Origin: Oscillospiraceae bacterium
Lineage (GTDB): Bacteria; Bacillota; Clostridia; Oscillospirales; Ruminococcaceae
Assembly (NCBI GenBank): GCA_017399625.1
Contig: JAFQBT010000142.1
Coordinates: 1 to 53,397, forward strand
Length of the DNA stretch: 53,397 nt
Reading direction: 5' to 3'
Shown here: positions 25,925-32,931 of the stretch, in pieces
How positions within the stretch are numbered: position 1 is the first letter of the stretch
Layout of the letters: the number at the start of each line of letters is the position of its first letter
Translations under genes and position numbers: made by a program
Notes under the pieces: generated by a model
Database searches by the model: none
Told to the model about the DNA's origin: nothing
The model's input: only the letters and a program-made list of their open reading frames with translations

Positions 25925-26008
25925 AGAGCAAAAAAGAGCCAAGATGTTAGTTTCCGAGCAATTCTGACAGCTTGAAATCCGGCGAACCGAAAGGTTCGCC
26001 GTTTTTTT
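25925..26008 (+). ncRNA. Candidate short non-coding transcript
   Basis: About 84 bases lie between the candidate promoter region and a strong terminator, and hold no substantial reading frame (only a 7-codon MLVSEQF). I recognise no known RNA family. It could instead be the 3' untranslated end of the pseudogene transcript. Confidence 0.28.
25980..26008 (+). terminator. Rho-independent terminator
   Basis: GGCGAACC-GAAA-GGTTCGCC followed by GTTTTTTT is a textbook terminator reading rightward, with no intact gene in front of it. Confidence 0.93.
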
Positions 26009-26343
26009 GTTTATAAAAAAAGCGGCGGGAGAAAGCCCCCGCCCCTATTGTAAATCAACATAATTCATTTCAGGGGCGGATATCTTCCGTCCCATTTTCT
26101 TAAAGGCCCCCTTGTTAAAGGGGGCTGGCATTTCCGCAGGAAATGACTGGGGGATTCTGTTGAAATCACCGGCTGAATTTGATTGGATGGAATTACAATC
26201 CCTCAGTCAGCTTCGCTGACAGCTCCCTTTGCACAAGGGAGCCTTAATTAATCGGAAGGCTTTTTATAGTCCCGGCGGCGAATTTGCGGATATGGAATCC
26301 CTCCACCGCTTCGCGGTCCCCCTCCCTTTAGGCAAGGGAGGCT
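26009..26343. repeat. Cluster of intergenic hairpin repeats
   Basis: This gene-free stretch is made of small palindromes. A GGCGGGAG hairpin lies at 26024-26043 and a degenerate GGGCGGAT hairpin near 26073-26092. Three double-hairpin elements, AATCCC-(hairpin)-CCCTT..AAGGG, follow at 26102-26160 (inverted), 26197-26243 and 26296-26342. The second contains GTCAGC-TTC-GCTGAC and GCTCCC..GGGAGC; the third CACCGC-TTC-GCGGT and CCTCCC..GGGAGG. No open frame is convincing here. They look like members of the short palindromic intergenic repeats common in Ruminococcaceae-type genomes. Confidence 0.7.
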
Positions 26344-26811
26344 TTATTGGAAAACAACCTCAAATTCTTCGCAGAGGATAAGGGTATCGTCGCTGAATGC
26401 AATTCCGTATTCCTCTGCCTTTTTTTCGAATTCTTTACGGTGGATTTTTTGCCAGCCTTCAAGGGTCTGGTCCCCTTCGCCTTCTTTTCCGGCAAAATCC
26501 GCATCGATTTCGCTGAATTTTTTAATTTCAACTTTGGTATCCTTGAGGATAAAAAGCGGAACTTCATCGCTGTCGAGTATTATGGAATAATCCCCCTCCT
26601 CCGGAACCTTCATCTCATCAAGCTCAAAGGTTTCATAAAGGCTTGAGGTTGCGGTTTTTATTCCCGCAAGACAGAGAGAAGCAAGGCGGTCACAGCCGCG
26701 CGCTCCGTCAAGAAACTGCCATACGTCGTAATAAAGTTCTTCCTTATTGAGGTCCATGTTGTGGTCGCAGAACGCTTCCCAGAATTCTTCCGCTTCAAGA
26801 GTAATGTTCAT
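26344..26811 (-). CDS. ASCH-domain protein
   Basis: A 155-residue ASCH (PUA-like fold) protein. The signature blocks are GIKTATSSLYE, the Asp/Glu-rich turn with GDYSIILDSDEVPLFIL, a run ending in FAGKEGEGDQTLEGWQKIHRKEF, and the C-terminal LCEEFEVV. ASCH proteins bind RNA or modified nucleosides, and some (YqfB-like) are amidohydrolases; the role here is unknown. AAGGAAG lies 7 bases before the ATG. It is the last gene of trxB-nadE-HD-ASCH, 21 bases after the HD gene. An intergenic repeat follows its stop directly. Confidence 0.85.
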   Translation of the reverse strand: MNITLEAEEFWEAFCDHNMDLNKEELYYDVWQFLDGARGCDRLASLCLAGIKTATSSLYETFELDEMKVPEEGDYSIILDSDEVPLFILKDTKVEIKKFSEIDADFAGKEGEGDQTLEGWQKIHRKEFEKKAEEYGIAFSDDTLILCEEFEVVFQ

Positions 26812-26832
26812 AACTATACTTCCTTATGTAAA

Positions 26833-27414
26833 TCAGATAATGCTTTCCGCAGGTCCCTGCTCGGAAAGATAGGTTGCCTCAAGGTCCGCCATATGGAGAA
26901 GCACCGCAATGGGATATTTTTCATAAGCATGGCTTATGGTGAAGCCTCCGGCCTTTGCGGTATCGTCAAAACCTCCCATGTGCCAGCGGATGGCGATTGC
27001 CTCGTTTTCACGAAGGCGCATGAAGCGTTCGATTACGAAAACGGATTTTTCTCCGTGACCGAATGGGAACTGGTCATCAACGGAATAATAGGGAACTTTT
27101 TCCCACTGTCCCCTTTCGTTCTTTGCGTTGCGGTAGCTTATGGTATAGAAATTCGCCTTGCAGATATCGTGGAGAAGTCCGCAGATGGCGATTGTTTCGC
27201 CGTCGGTGATTCCGTATTCGGCACAGCGCTTTTTGAGGAGTTTATAAACATTGAGGCTGTGCTGAACAAGTCCGCCTTCGAAGGCGGAATGATATTTTGT
27301 TGAAGCCGGCGCTATGAAAAAATCGCTTTGGCAAAGCCATTCAAGAAGCTTTTCCGAACCGGGTCTTTTTATGTTTTCTTTAAAAATCTCGATAAATTCC
27401 TGTTTTGCTCCCAT
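26833..27414 (-). CDS. HD-domain phosphohydrolase-like protein
   Basis: A 193-residue HD-superfamily hydrolase. Metal ligands are visible in order: H in GGLVQHSLNVY, the HD pair in GLLHDICK, H in FPFGHGEKS, H in IRWHMGGF and D in LHMADLEAT. Related small HD proteins act on nucleotides or nucleic acids, but the substrate here cannot be read from sequence. GGAGG lies 6 bases before the ATG, and the gene starts 14 bases after nadE. A nucleotide role would suit its position next to NAD synthetase; that is inference. Confidence 0.85.
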   Translation of the reverse strand: MGAKQEFIEIFKENIKRPGSEKLLEWLCQSDFFIAPASTKYHSAFEGGLVQHSLNVYKLLKKRCAEYGITDGETIAICGLLHDICKANFYTISYRNAKNERGQWEKVPYYSVDDQFPFGHGEKSVFVIERFMRLRENEAIAIRWHMGGFDDTAKAGGFTISHAYEKYPIAVLLHMADLEATYLSEQGPAESII

Positions 27415-27428
27415 TTTTTCCTCCAGAA

Positions 27429-28151
27429 TTATTCTCCGTAAACTGTGGGCAGTCTGCGTTTGTGCTCCGAAACCCTGTGATAGCGGTCGATGATCGCTCT
27501 GGATTCCGGATCGGTTTCACCGGTGGTGATATATTCGTCGATTGCTTTATAGGTTACGCCCATTTCCTGCTCGTCGGTCTGTCCTTCAAAAAGTCCTGCG
27601 GAGGGCGCTTTTGTAATTATATTGAGGGGCGCGTTGAGATAGCGCAGAAATTCAAAAATTTCCGTTGCGGTAAGATCGGCGATGGGGTTGAGGTCAAAAG
27701 CACCGTCGCCCCATTTTGTGAAATAGCCCATATAGCGCTCGCTTCGGTTTCCTGTTCCAACAACAAGGGCGTTTCTGGTCTGTCCAATGGCATAAAGGGT
27801 TGTCATCCTAAGGCGCGGGGCGATGTTGGAAAGAGCGGCTTTTGAAAGTTCGGTTTCGATGGAATCCGTGAGCACGGTTCTTGTTTCGGTAAGGTCAACG
27901 GTGATCATCGGGATTTCAAAAGCCTTTGCAAGGGCGACTGCATCGTCCATATCCTCGCCGTAATTGCGTTTTGAATGGCAGGGCATTGCAACCGCGAGCA
28001 CGTTATCCGAAGCCATTGAGCACAGGATTCCGACGAGAGCGCTGTCTTTTCCGCCGCTGTTGCCGAAAACAAGTCCCTGAGCATGGGCTTCCGACATTTT
28101 TTCCTTGATAAAAGCTACTCTTTTTTCAGTTTCAACCTTATAATCGCGCAT
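27429..28151 (-). CDS. nadE: Ammonia-dependent NAD+ synthetase
   Basis: NadE makes NAD+ from deamido-NAD+, ATP and ammonia, the last step of NAD biosynthesis. The N-type ATP pyrophosphatase P-loop SGGKDSALVG lies near residues 32-41. Family segments GTGNRSERYMGYFTKWGDGAFDLNPIADL and APSAGLFEGQTDEQEMGV, which bind the NaAD substrate, are complete. At 240 residues with no glutaminase domain it must use free ammonia. GAGGTG precedes the ATG. It lies 16 bases after trxB; both depend on pyridine nucleotides, and both probably share the trxB promoter. Confidence 0.96.
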   Translation of the reverse strand: MRDYKVETEKRVAFIKEKMSEAHAQGLVFGNSGGKDSALVGILCSMASDNVLAVAMPCHSKRNYGEDMDDAVALAKAFEIPMITVDLTETRTVLTDSIETELSKAALSNIAPRLRMTTLYAIGQTRNALVVGTGNRSERYMGYFTKWGDGAFDLNPIADLTATEIFEFLRYLNAPLNIITKAPSAGLFEGQTDEQEMGVTYKAIDEYITTGETDPESRAIIDRYHRVSEHKRRLPTVYGE

Positions 28152-28167
28152 CTGAGCACCTCTTAAA

Positions 28168-29079
28168 TTAAAATTTCTTTCTGATATAATTTGCGGCGGC
28201 AGTTGCTGCTGCTGCTCCGTCGGAAGCGGCCGTTACAAGCTGGCGAAGGTGTTTTTTCCGGGTATCGCCGGCGACGAAAACTCCCTCGGAATCGGTAAGG
28301 CAATCCTCGCCGGAATCAAAATATCCGTATTCGTCGAGCTTGAGCACGCCTTCGAAAAGCTTGTTATCAGGAACAAGTCCGATTGCCACAAAAACCGCGG
28401 AAAGGGGGATTTCGGCGGTGCTTCCGTTGGCTCTGTTTTTAAGAATTATGGAGGAAACGGCGTTTTCGCCTTTGATTTCCTCGATTACGGAATTTGTGAG
28501 CACGGTGACGTTTTTCTTTTTGAGCACGGAATCGACTGCGGTTTTTGCCGCAGTGAAAATATCCCGGCGGTGGATGAGATAAACTTTATCGCAGATTTCC
28601 GCAAGGTATTCCGTTTCCTCAAAAGCACTTTCGCCGCCGCCAACTACGGCAACGGTTTTTCCGCGGAAAAAGTTTCCGTCGCAGGTTGCGCAATAGGATA
28701 CTCCCCGGCCTTCAAATTTATCTTCGCCTTTGCATCCGATTTTTCTTCTTGCGGCGCCGTTTGCTATGATAACGGCTTTTGCTTCATATTCGCCGGAAGC
28801 GGTAAAGACTTTTTTGATCTTTCCGGAAAAATCGATTTTTTCAACTTCCGCAAATTCAATTTCCGCGCCGAGTTTTTGTGCCTGTTCAAAAAGCGCCATG
28901 GAATAATCATAGCCGGAAACTCCGTACATTCCCGGATAATTTTCGATGGAGGGCGAATTGACGATCTGTCCGCCCGGGGCATATTTTTCAAAAACAGTGC
29001 AGGAAAGCCCCGCTCTCTGTCCGTATATTGCAGCGGTAAGTCCGGCGGTGCCGGCACCGATAATAATAATATCTTTCAT
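28168..29079 (-). CDS. trxB: Thioredoxin reductase (TrxB family)
   Basis: A 303-residue flavoprotein that reduces thioredoxin. It has the FAD site GAGTAG (8-13), the redox-active CATC (130-133), the pyridine-nucleotide site GGGESA (147-152) and the FAD-binding GDTRKKHLRQLVTAASDG near the C-terminus. The phosphate-binding HRRxxxR motif reads HRRDIFT (170-176), so the last Arg is Thr. NADPH affinity may be altered, but the site is not lost as in ferredoxin-dependent relatives. AAGGAG precedes the ATG, with an extended -10 at 29112-29120. It leads the four-gene operon. Confidence 0.93.
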   Translation of the reverse strand: MKDIIIIGAGTAGLTAAIYGQRAGLSCTVFEKYAPGGQIVNSPSIENYPGMYGVSGYDYSMALFEQAQKLGAEIEFAEVEKIDFSGKIKKVFTASGEYEAKAVIIANGAARRKIGCKGEDKFEGRGVSYCATCDGNFFRGKTVAVVGGGESAFEETEYLAEICDKVYLIHRRDIFTAAKTAVDSVLKKKNVTVLTNSVIEEIKGENAVSSIILKNRANGSTAEIPLSAVFVAIGLVPDNKLFEGVLKLDEYGYFDSGEDCLTDSEGVFVAGDTRKKHLRQLVTAASDGAAAATAAANYIRKKF

Positions 29080-29111
29080 ATTTTTTCTCCTTTTCCAAAA
29101 GATACACAGAT

Positions 29112-29120
29112 ATTATAACA
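29112..29120 (-). promoter_or_regulatory. Extended -10 promoter of the trxB operon
   Basis: On the minus strand TGTTATAAT is a perfect extended -10, 33 bases before the trxB ATG. No strong -35 is visible. Confidence 0.7.
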
Positions 29121-29148
29121 CAAATCTTTCCGGAATAATATATTTTAT

Positions 29149-29177
29149 TTGAGCAAAAACGGTTTTTGTGATAGAAT
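29149..29177 (+). promoter_or_regulatory. Promoter of the Ppx/GppA-like gene
   Basis: TTGAGC at 29149-29154 and TAGAAT at 29172-29177 are 17 bases apart, with TGA before the -10 (extended type). It is divergent from the trxB promoter. Confidence 0.75.
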
Positions 29178-29211
29178 ATATTTATAATTCAGCTTTTCCG
29201 GAGGAAATTTT

Positions 29212-30141
29212 ATGAGAATCGGCATTATTGACTTTGGAACTAACACTCTCCGCCTTGATATTTTTGAAACGGAGGACAGAGAATACCGCAGCATCTACGA
29301 TTTTGCGATTTATTCGAAAATTGTTGAAAACACTGTCGGCACTTCCCTTTCCCAGGACGGAATCGAGCATATCATTCAGGCCATTGAGGAACATCAGCAG
29401 GCATGCCGCCATTATCGCTGTGACCGGGTGGAATGTTTTTCCACCGCATCGCTCCGCTATATCGACAACGCGGCGGATGTTCTTGAACAGGTTGAATTTC
29501 GCACCGGCATGAAAATCCGGATGATTTCCGGCGATGAGGAAGCGGAATATGATTACCTTGCGCTCAGAAGCGTTGTGGATGCGCCTTCCGGAATCGGATG
29601 CGATCTTGGCGGCGGTTCGCTTCAGGTTTTCACCTTTGATGAAAACGGACCGATCAAAAGCGCAAGCTATCCCCTTGGCAGCAGCCGCACCGCAAAGCGT
29701 TTTTCAAAAGGCGCTGTTCCCACCATGGAGGAGATTTCGGCAATCAAAAAATGCGTTGCGGAATCCCTTTCCGAAACCGGTTTTGAAAAATCCGGCGGAA
29801 CGCTTTTTGCAATGGGAGGCACCGCAAAAGCCATTAAGAACCTCTATAACGCAACTATCGAAAAGGGCGACAGACTTTCCCTCCGGAACGTCAATATCAT
29901 GCTGAAGCTCCTTTCCGAAGCTCCGGAGGAAGCGGTTGAGCTTATTTCCGGAATTGCGCCGAAGCGCACCCGCACCCTTGTTCCCGGACTTGCGGTTCTT
30001 GCGGGAGTTATGGAAAAAGCCGGCTGCGACGGAATGAAAATTTATTCCGTCGGAGTCCGCGAAGGATTTATGGAATCCATTCTTAACGATGATTCAAAGC
30101 CGGAACCAAACCTTCTTGATCTGATTCTGGGAAGTATATAA
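29212..30141 (+). CDS. Ppx/GppA-family phosphatase
   Basis: A 309-residue protein of the exopolyphosphatase / pppGpp phosphatase family (sugar-kinase/Hsp70-like ATPase fold). Phosphate-1 motif IDFGTNTLRL (6-15), the catalytic-loop GDEEAEYDYLA (about 107-117) and phosphate-2 motif CDLGGGSLQV (about 148-157) are intact. It is the short two-domain form without C-terminal HD-like domains, as in many Firmicutes. It cleaves polyphosphate or pppGpp; which one cannot be decided here. GGAGG precedes the ATG, it has its own promoter, and it is followed by a hairpin at 30152-30171 and a terminator. Confidence 0.9.
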   Translation: MRIGIIDFGTNTLRLDIFETEDREYRSIYDFAIYSKIVENTVGTSLSQDGIEHIIQAIEEHQQACRHYRCDRVECFSTASLRYIDNAADVLEQVEFRTGMKIRMISGDEEAEYDYLALRSVVDAPSGIGCDLGGGSLQVFTFDENGPIKSASYPLGSSRTAKRFSKGAVPTMEEISAIKKCVAESLSETGFEKSGGTLFAMGGTAKAIKNLYNATIEKGDRLSLRNVNIMLKLLSEAPEEAVELISGIAPKRTRTLVPGLAVLAGVMEKAGCDGMKIYSVGVREGFMESILNDDSKPEPNLLDLILGSI

Positions 30142-30151
30142 ATAAAAAAGC

Positions 30152-30171
30152 GGCGGGAGCAAGCTCCCGCC
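30152..30171. repeat. GGCGGGAG-type hairpin repeat
   Basis: GGCGGGAGC-AA-GCTCCCGCC is a near copy of the hairpins at 19824-19843 and 26024-26043. Here it lies just before the true terminator. Confidence 0.6.
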
Positions 30172-30179
30172 CTGCGCTG

Positions 30180-30208
30180 AAGCCGGAAATTTTCCGGCTT
30201 TTTTATTT
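30180..30208. terminator. Bidirectional rho-independent terminator
   Basis: AGCCGGAAA-T-TTTCCGGCT followed by TTTTTATTT ends the Ppx/GppA gene. The minus-strand gene ends inside it (stop at 30203). Confidence 0.88.
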
Positions 30209-30436
30209 CTTTTTAATTTTCGCAAAAAGCATTTTTACAAGATAAGCAATACCAGCAAGAACGGCGATTCTGACTATTATAACAACCGCATTGGTCGCAA
30301 GCATCGGGAGCAGATCTTCCGAGGAAATCCCGCTCCAGAGACCGAGAACGTCCTTTTTTATCCACATAATCGCGATTACGATAATTGATAATACCGCAAC
30401 AGCAATTCTTCGGGGTTTTCTTTCAACAGCCTTCAT
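30203..30436 (-). CDS. Small membrane protein (77 aa)
   Basis: A 77-residue protein with two hydrophobic helices (about 11-27 and 47-68) and basic ends (KPRR, KIKKK). I do not recognise a family. GAGGTG lies 4 bases before the ATG. It is the third gene of an XRE - membrane protein - membrane protein operon, 11 bases after the second gene. Confidence 0.72.
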   Translation of the reverse strand: MKAVERKPRRIAVAVLSIIVIAIMWIKKDVLGLWSGISSEDLLPMLATNAVVIIVRIAVLAGIAYLVKMLFAKIKKK

Positions 30437-30447
30437 TTTTCACCTCA

Positions 30448-30849
30448 TCAGTATTTTTTCCGAAGGAAGAGGAACGAAACCCAATAGAGAAGCAGGATTC
30501 CGCAGACGGAATATGCGCAATATTGAGAAAGAAGATCGTTTTCCATGATTTTGAAAGCGATGGTGCCGACGGCATTTATGAGGACGAAGAAATATCCCGC
30601 CCATGCCCAGGCTCTTCCGCCGATGAATCTGTTGCGTTCGTCGTTTCTTTCAATTTCAACTTTTTCGCGGTATTCGGGATTTTTGCGGTATTTTATATAC
30701 TGATAAATGCGGATTGCGCCGACGCCAATCAAAGCTCCGCCCATTCCGCTCCAAAAGCTATCAACGATATCAAAAATTCCACAGGCAATGAGAACAAGGC
30801 CGATTACCACCCAAAAAACGCTTATATAAACTCTTTTTTCAATTTTCAT
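30448..30849 (-). CDS. Four-helix membrane protein paired with an XRE regulator
   Basis: A 133-residue protein with about four transmembrane helices and a cytoplasmic loop (KYRKNPEYREKVEIERNDE), resembling the DUF2178-type proteins often found behind small XRE regulators. The motif IERNDERN after the second helix is typical of that group. GGAGG precedes the ATG and the gene starts 14 bases after the XRE gene. The function is unknown; the pairing suggests the regulator controls its own membrane partner, possibly in a stress or toxin-sensing circuit. Confidence 0.75.
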   Translation of the reverse strand: MKIEKRVYISVFWVVIGLVLIACGIFDIVDSFWSGMGGALIGVGAIRIYQYIKYRKNPEYREKVEIERNDERNRFIGGRAWAWAGYFFVLINAVGTIAFKIMENDLLSQYCAYSVCGILLLYWVSFLFLRKKY

Positions 30850-30863
30850 AGTTTTTCCTCCGT

Positions 30864-31064
30864 TCAGATTTCCTCATCGAAGATGAAAACTTCCTCGATG
30901 GTCATTTCAAAATATTTTGCGATTTTATAAGCAAGGAAAATCGAAGGGTTATATTTTCCCGTTTCAAGGGAGCTTATGGTCTGGCGTGAAACACCCATCA
31001 TTTTTGCAAAATCCTCCTGGCGGATTCCTTTTTCCTTGCGGATTTCCTCAATTCTGTTTTTCAA
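30864..31064 (-). CDS. Small XRE-family regulator (66 aa)
   Basis: This is a single Cro/CI helix-turn-helix domain of 66 residues: KNRIEEIRKEKGIRQEDFA, then MMGVSRQTISSLETGKYNPS and a short acidic tail ending IFDEEI. It belongs to the YgzD/YvaO-like group of minimal repressors. The start is TTG at 31064, with GGAGG 10 bases upstream. Two near-identical operator copies flank its promoter (31094-31115 and 31140-31161), so negative autoregulation is likely. It leads a three-gene operon with two membrane proteins. Confidence 0.9.
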   Translation of the reverse strand: MKNRIEEIRKEKGIRQEDFAKMMGVSRQTISSLETGKYNPSIFLAYKIAKYFEMTIEEVFIFDEEI

Positions 31065-31093
31065 AGCGGGAATTCCTCCTTTGTGGCATTTTT

Positions 31094-31161
31094 TGTCAAG
31101 TTAACTTTACAAAAATAATATAGCACAGGTTCCGGAAGATGTCAAGCATACTTTACAAAAA
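31094..31161 (-). promoter_or_regulatory. Duplicated operator flanking the XRE promoter
   Basis: Two 22-bp copies, 31094-31115 and 31140-31161, share TGTCAAG..AC..TTTACAAAAA with 3 mismatches and start 46 bases apart. One overlaps the -35 box and the other lies just downstream of the -10. Confidence 0.65.
31117..31145 (-). promoter_or_regulatory. Promoter of the XRE-membrane protein operon
   Basis: On the minus strand TTGACA (31145-31140) and TATATT (31122-31117) are 17 bases apart, with an extended TGC before the -10. Confidence 0.8.
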
Positions 31162-31194
31162 TTTTTATAAAAAACGGGCGGATGATATCCGCCC
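31160..31194 (-). terminator. Terminator after the SpoIID/peptidoglycan-binding operon
   Basis: The hairpin GGGCGGAT-GAT-ATCCGCCC (31176-31194) is followed on the minus strand by GTTTTTTATAAAAA. It abuts the operator of the next gene. Confidence 0.7.
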
Positions 31195-31217
31195 CTATAA
31201 TTTTAAGTATTATTTTT

Positions 31218-31270
31218 CCCCTCATCCGTCTTTCGCCTTCGGCGAAATCCACCTTCCCCCAAGGGAAGGC
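31218..31270. repeat. Double-hairpin intergenic repeat
   Basis: CCCCTCATCCG, a TTTCGCC-TTC-GGCGAAA hairpin, then CCTTCCC-CCA-GGGAAGG. It has the same plan as the elements at 26.1-26.3 kb and abuts the stop codon of the next gene. Confidence 0.6.
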
Positions 31271-31777
31271 TTAAATTGCGTTGAAAAGCCTTGCGACGGA
31301 GTTCCAGGTTTTTCGGGTAAGGGCGCCGTCGCATTTTTCGCCTTCCTCACATTTATGGATATATTTTATCGCGTTTCGGGTGGCTTCATCGTTTATTCCG
31401 GTGAGCTCCACCCCGTCCAGTCCGGAGTATTTTTCGCCGATAGCGATGAACATCGCCTGCAGAAACCATATCGCCTTGCCTTCCTCCTCCGGCAAAACAG
31501 AGCTTTCCTCATCGCTGACGTATGGAAAAATCGGAAAAGGTTCGGCGTTTTTGCGGATATATTCGTTGGCGCTTTCCATCAGAAGCACCCATGTTTCGTA
31601 ATCGACCGTTCCGGTTTCCGGAAGGTTGCTCAGCCTCTGGAAAGCGAGAACGGCTTTTTCCGTTTCTTCTCCGAAGATTCCGTCCTCGAAAACCACCGGA
31701 ATATCCCAGCCGTTTTTATGCAGAATCCGCAGAGCCCGCTGAATCTGCCTTATATTGAATTCGTGTTCTTCGTTCAA
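31271..31777 (-). CDS. Peptidoglycan-binding (PG_binding_1) domain protein, no signal peptide
   Basis: A 168-residue protein. Residues 8-70 form a PG_binding_1 domain (IRQIQRALRIL, DGIFGEETEKAVLAFQR, GTVDYETW); the C-terminal half looks like a second, diverged copy (AIWFLQAMF, GINDEATRNAI, GALTRKTWNSV). No export signal or membrane segment is present. The start is TTG at 31777, with AAGGAGC 8 bases upstream. It lies 5 bases after the SpoIID-like gene and is the last of a three-gene operon. Its lack of a secretion signal is shared by its neighbours. Confidence 0.85.
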   Translation of the reverse strand: MNEEHEFNIRQIQRALRILHKNGWDIPVVFEDGIFGEETEKAVLAFQRLSNLPETGTVDYETWVLLMESANEYIRKNAEPFPIFPYVSDEESSVLPEEEGKAIWFLQAMFIAIGEKYSGLDGVELTGINDEATRNAIKYIHKCEEGEKCDGALTRKTWNSVARLFNAI

Positions 31778-31782
31778 AAATA

Positions 31783-32931
31783 TCAGCTCCTTTGGTAATT
31801 GAATCCGGGGTACTGACCCACGTTCGGAACATTCACGGTATCGTTGAAAAACTTTTGCGGAACGGTGCGCAGAATTCCGAGATAGGCGTCATAAAGGGCA
31901 TTCCATGTTCCGATTCCGACGATTCCGTCCTGAAAAAGGCCGAAGGTCCGCTGGAAATTCAGCACCTGCTGCTTTGTTTCTTCGCCGAAGATTCCGTCCT
32001 CCCGGATTTCGGAAATTTCCTCATAAAACGCTGCCAGAACGTTGATGTAATATTGGAGAAGGCGCACCCGCTCTCCGGTATCGCCCTGCTCAAGTGGTTC
32101 AACAAACTGGGACGGAATTTCCGAAAGAGATTCGTTTTCACCGTAAAGTTCCGAAAGCCGCCGGACGGAGGTATAGATGAACGAGATTTTATACCATGTT
32201 CCCGGTCCGACGATTCCGTCCGGACTGAGGTTAAAAACCCGCTGAAACGCTTTCACCGCGTTTTCCGTCTGTTCACCGAAAACTCCGTCAACGGGATTTA
32301 TCCGGGGAATTGCCGGGAAATTCCGGGCAATTCGGTTCAGCCTTTGCTGGATGAGCCTCACCTCATAATCCCTGCTCCCAAGGCGCAGAGGTTCTCCCGG
32401 ATAGGATTCCACATAGGGCAGAATGGGCGCGATTTTTATATCAATATCGTCGCCGTAATAATACTGCAGGATTTCATAAGGGGTCATCCCCCTTTTCGCA
32501 AGGTCCACCGTTCCCCATTGGGAAAGCCCATTGCATGTGACGGTTGTTCCGTTGCAGTATTCAGTGAAATATGGATTCTGATTCCCCTGCTTCACAATGT
32601 AGCGGTTGAAAATTTCGTCAACGATTTCGCTGATATTCTCAAAAATATTGCGGTTTTTGATGAATTTCTGGTCATAGCTCGTGGAGGAGGTTATATCGAA
32701 AGGATATCCCCTGCTCCGGTACCATTCCGTATAGATCCGGTTCAGCGCAAAGGTCACCTGGGCATAGATATTCGCTCGGAGGGCATTTTCCGGCCAGGTG
32801 GGATAAATTTCGCTGGAGGCAACGTTCTTTATATATTCCGGGAAGGAAACTGTGACGTTTTCCGCGGGAGAATCCGGTGCGCCGAGATGGACTGTTATAA
32901 ATTCCGGAGCGGCGACATAGGTTTTAACCAT
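31783..32931 (-). CDS. SpoIID-like domain plus two peptidoglycan-binding domains, no signal peptide
   Basis: A protein of about 382 residues. Residues 30-165 resemble the SpoIID/LytB domain: YIKNVASSEIYPTWPENALRA (candidate catalytic Glu41), then EYCNGTTVTCNG where the SpoIID family has its metal-site loop, and MTPYEILQYYYGDDIDI. Two PG_binding_1 domains follow at about 184-247 and 284-348 (DGVFGEQTENAVKAFQR, DGIFGEETKQQVLNFQR). True SpoIID has an N-terminal membrane anchor; here there is none. ATG 32931 is chosen because GGAGGTGG lies 5 bases upstream. It overlaps the preceding gene by 8 bases. I know similar proteins only as uncharacterised 'peptidoglycan-binding' proteins in Clostridia. 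Confidence 0.82.
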   Translation of the reverse strand: MVKTYVAAPEFITVHLGAPDSPAENVTVSFPEYIKNVASSEIYPTWPENALRANIYAQVTFALNRIYTEWYRSRGYPFDITSSTSYDQKFIKNRNIFENISEIVDEIFNRYIVKQGNQNPYFTEYCNGTTVTCNGLSQWGTVDLAKRGMTPYEILQYYYGDDIDIKIAPILPYVESYPGEPLRLGSRDYEVRLIQQRLNRIARNFPAIPRINPVDGVFGEQTENAVKAFQRVFNLSPDGIVGPGTWYKISFIYTSVRRLSELYGENESLSEIPSQFVEPLEQGDTGERVRLLQYYINVLAAFYEEISEIREDGIFGEETKQQVLNFQRTFGLFQDGIVGIGTWNALYDAYLGILRTVPQKFFNDTVNVPNVGQYPGFNYQRS

